64,000 bases of DNA from Bryobacterales bacterium (GTDB lineage: Bacteria > Acidobacteriota > Terriglobia > Bryobacterales > UBA6623), in the NCBI GenBank assembly GCA_028819255.1, contig JAPPMB010000054.1:96471-160470 (forward strand), read 5' to 3'. The position numbers and the translations under genes are program-made. The stretch's first letter is position 1. Every line of letters begins with the position of its first letter. This document shows, piece by piece, positions 62,409-64,000 of this stretch. The notes under the pieces are model-generated. The model did not search any database and had not been told where the DNA came from. It saw only the letters and a list, made by a program, of their open reading frames with translations.

Positions 62409-63698
62409 ATGAGAGATGCCCGATCCAGCGCCCTTTTCGCCAAGGCCCGGCGCGTGATTCCCGGAGGTGTCAACTCCCCGGCCCGGGCGTTTCGCGCTGT
62501 CGGTCGGGAGCCGGTCTTCATCGCCAGAGGTGAAGGCTGCCGCATGTGGGACGCCGACGGCAACGAATACGTCGACTTCGTCGGGTCGTGGGGGCCGCTC
62601 CTGCTGGGACACCGTCATCCCGAGGTCGTGGCCGCGGTGCGGGACGCGCTCGAAAGGGGGACGAGCTTCGGCGCCCCGACCGAGGCGGAGGTCGAGCTTG
62701 CGGAACTGATCACAGAGGTCGTCCCGTCAATGGAGACGGTCAGGCTTGTGAACTCAGGAACTGAGGCCACAATGAGCGCCCTGCGGGTTGCTCGCGGCTA
62801 TACGGGACGCGATCTCGCCGTGAAGTTCGTCGGCAACTATCACGGACATGTGGACTCCCTGCTGGTCAAGGCCGGGTCGGGACTTGCGACGCTCGGAATC
62901 TCCGATTCGGCCGGAGTCCCCGGCGCGGTGGCATCGACCACCCTGGCACTGCAGTACAACGACATCCCGGCCGTGCACGAGGCATTTGACCGCCACGGCG
63001 ACCGGATTGCCGCGGTCATTCTCGAGCCCGTGGTCGGCAACATGGGGTGCGTGCCTCCCGAAGAGGGCTTCCTGGCCCGTCTCCGCGAGGTCTGCAGCCA
63101 AAACGGGACCGTCCTGATCTTCGACGAGGTCATGACGGGTTTCCGTGTTGCCCTAGGGGGGGCTCAGTCGCTCTTTGGCGTGACGCCCGACATGACGACG
63201 CTCGGCAAGGTGATCGGCGGGGGACTGCCGGTTGGCGCGTTCGGTGGCCGCAGGGAGATCATGGACTGCGTGGCCCCTCTCGGCCCTGTCTACCAGGCAG
63301 GCACCCTGTCGGGGAATCCGCTTGCCGTGGCGGGCGGTCTGGCGACACTGAAACATCTCCGCAGTCATCCGGAGGTGTACGAGAGGGTCGAATCGGTGGG
63401 TGCTCGCCTTCGGGCCGGGGTGACGGAGGCCGCCAGCAGCGCCGGAATCACCATCACCAGCAACCGCGTCGGATCCATGCTGACCTTCTTCTTCACGAAT
63501 CGGAAGGTGCGGAACTGGGAGGACGCCGCGACCTGCAATACGGAGGCATTCGGGCGTTACTTTCGCGAGATGCTGGATCGCGGCATCTACCTGCCCTGCT
63601 CGCAGTACGAGGCTCTCTTCGTGTCCTCCTGCCATGGCGATGGGGACATCGAGCGCACGGTCGAGGCCGCCGGCAAGGCTTTCCGAGCGGCTGCGTAA
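62409..63698 (+). CDS. hemL: Glutamate-1-semialdehyde 2,1-aminomutase
   Basis: The 429-residue PLP enzyme makes 5-aminolevulinate for haem synthesis by the C5 path. Family motifs are PGGVNSPARAFRAVG, EYVDFVGSWGPLLLGH, LVNSGTEATMSALRVARG, KFVGNYHGHVDSLL and the PLP lysine in TTLGKVIGGGLPVGAFGG. The closing YLPCSQYEALFVSSCHGDGDIERT is typical. ATG 62409 is used; GTG 62364 upstream gives a non-conserved extension. Haem supply fits the cytochrome-rich content of this window. Confidence 0.95.
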   Translation: MRDARSSALFAKARRVIPGGVNSPARAFRAVGREPVFIARGEGCRMWDADGNEYVDFVGSWGPLLLGHRHPEVVAAVRDALERGTSFGAPTEAEVELAELITEVVPSMETVRLVNSGTEATMSALRVARGYTGRDLAVKFVGNYHGHVDSLLVKAGSGLATLGISDSAGVPGAVASTTLALQYNDIPAVHEAFDRHGDRIAAVILEPVVGNMGCVPPEEGFLARLREVCSQNGTVLIFDEVMTGFRVALGGAQSLFGVTPDMTTLGKVIGGGLPVGAFGGRREIMDCVAPLGPVYQAGTLSGNPLAVAGGLATLKHLRSHPEVYERVESVGARLRAGVTEAASSAGITITSNRVGSMLTFFFTNRKVRNWEDAATCNTEAFGRYFREMLDRGIYLPCSQYEALFVSSCHGDGDIERTVEAAGKAFRAAA

Positions 63699-63946
63699 AC
63701 TACCGTCACGGGATGGTTTTCGGGTAGACGGATTCGAGGCCGCAATGAGCGTCGTCGATTCATAGCCGCCACTACACCCTATGCCGGTGCGCCGTGACGT
63801 GAGCGCACCAGGCCGCGATCTGCGACCGCAGCTCGTTCAGGCCAACAAGAGTTCAACGGTCCTGCCGCTCGGACTGTGGAGTCCGGGGACGGATCTCTGC
63901 TGATAGACCCTTTGCAGCCCCGTTCTTGACAGCCAAGCTTGGATGC
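63699..63946. other. Intergenic stretch to the repeated gene start
   Basis: No credible gene. A TTGACA hexamer is at 63927-63932, about 20 bp before the ATG at 63953, too near for a normal promoter of that gene. Confidence 0.35.
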
Positions 63947-63996
63947 TAGCCCATGTTTGACATTGATGTGCGTAACTTGTTGAAAAGAAACGATCG
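63947..63996 (+). repeat. Copy 2 of the duplicated 5' gene end
   Basis: The sequence from TAGCCCATG to AACGATCG matches, with a few substitutions, the reverse complement of 18887-18936. The shared part covers 6 bp before the ATG and about 14 codons after it. Confidence 0.75.
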
Positions 63997-64000
63997 GATT
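63953..64000 (+). CDS. Start of an unrecognised gene, N-terminus M-F-D-I-D-V-R-N-L-L-K (cut by window end)
   Basis: ATG 63953 opens MFDIDVRNLLKRNDRI and runs off the right edge. The same start, with mostly silent changes, is at 18930 on the minus strand, where it is cut by an IS200-type element. Coding is supported by synonymous changes in ATT/ATC, GAT/GAC and CGG/CGC. The gene is likely part of a mobile or repeated unit; its family cannot be named. Confidence 0.5.
   Translation, partial: MFDIDVRNLLKRNDRI

Overview
The window is high-GC bacterial chromosome. The gene set points to an Acidobacteriota member, probably Bryobacterales/Solibacter-like: a VWFA-related acidobacterial protein, an Oar-like TonB receptor with an N-terminal carboxypeptidase-regulatory domain, two DUF1592/DUF1552 gene pairs, the last 30 codons of an acidobacterial-type MacB permease, and many Tat-exported TIM-barrel enzymes. 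This is inferred from family content; there is no 16S gene. I saw no rRNA, tRNA or CRISPR array.

Layout. 0-5.3 kb is housekeeping on the + strand: the end of a zinc-ribbon protein, an Rrf2 regulator with cysK, lipA overlapping lnt, and prfB with its programmed +1 frameshift. 5.3-10.4 kb is a rearranged locus built around a secreted four-domain Cache-like protein, with an inverted truncated copy and a 5' fragment of the same gene family. 10.4-18 kb carries an exported alpha/beta hydrolase, a small exported metallopeptidase-like protein, an AAA-ATPase/PD-(D/E)XK protein and a stand-alone AceE-type E1. 17.7-19.5 kb is a mobile-element scar: an IS200/IS605 transposase with hairpins, a truncated gene start that recurs at the right edge of the window, and the C-terminal half of a RhaT-like transporter. 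19.7-24.5 kb is a cytochrome c oxidase operon (- strand: II, I, III, III, IV, small CPMC protein). 24.8-27.1 kb is an ECF sigma/anti-sigma/exported-protein operon.

27.2-33.6 kb holds an aminotransferase, a signal-peptide Pcm, a DMT exporter, a ketose-3-epimerase-like TIM barrel, a CoA-binding protein and selB. 34.4-36 kb has the VWFA protein and a permease remnant. 37-41.6 kb (-) is DUF1592-DUF1552-glycosidase-like. 42-45.5 kb (+) is an exported L-rhamnonate-dehydratase-like enolase, an exported DHDPS-family aldolase and a seven-bladed FG-GAP protein. 45.6-49 kb has an epimerase, aspS and a gamma-carbonic anhydrase. 49.5-58.9 kb (-) is a TonB receptor followed by DUF1592-DUF1552-ankyrin-hydrolase with overlapping or nearly abutting genes. 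60-63.7 kb has fabV, moaB, a lipoprotein with three LPPGHPP repeats and hemL.

Common theme: much of the accessory content is secreted or periplasmic (Tat or Sec signals, haem c motifs, outer-membrane receptor), consistent with a heterotroph that breaks down polysaccharide or sugar acids outside the cytoplasm and respires aerobically. The least explained parts are the multi-Cache locus, the two DUF1592/DUF1552 operons with different partners, and the duplicated gene start at 18.9 kb and 63.95 kb.
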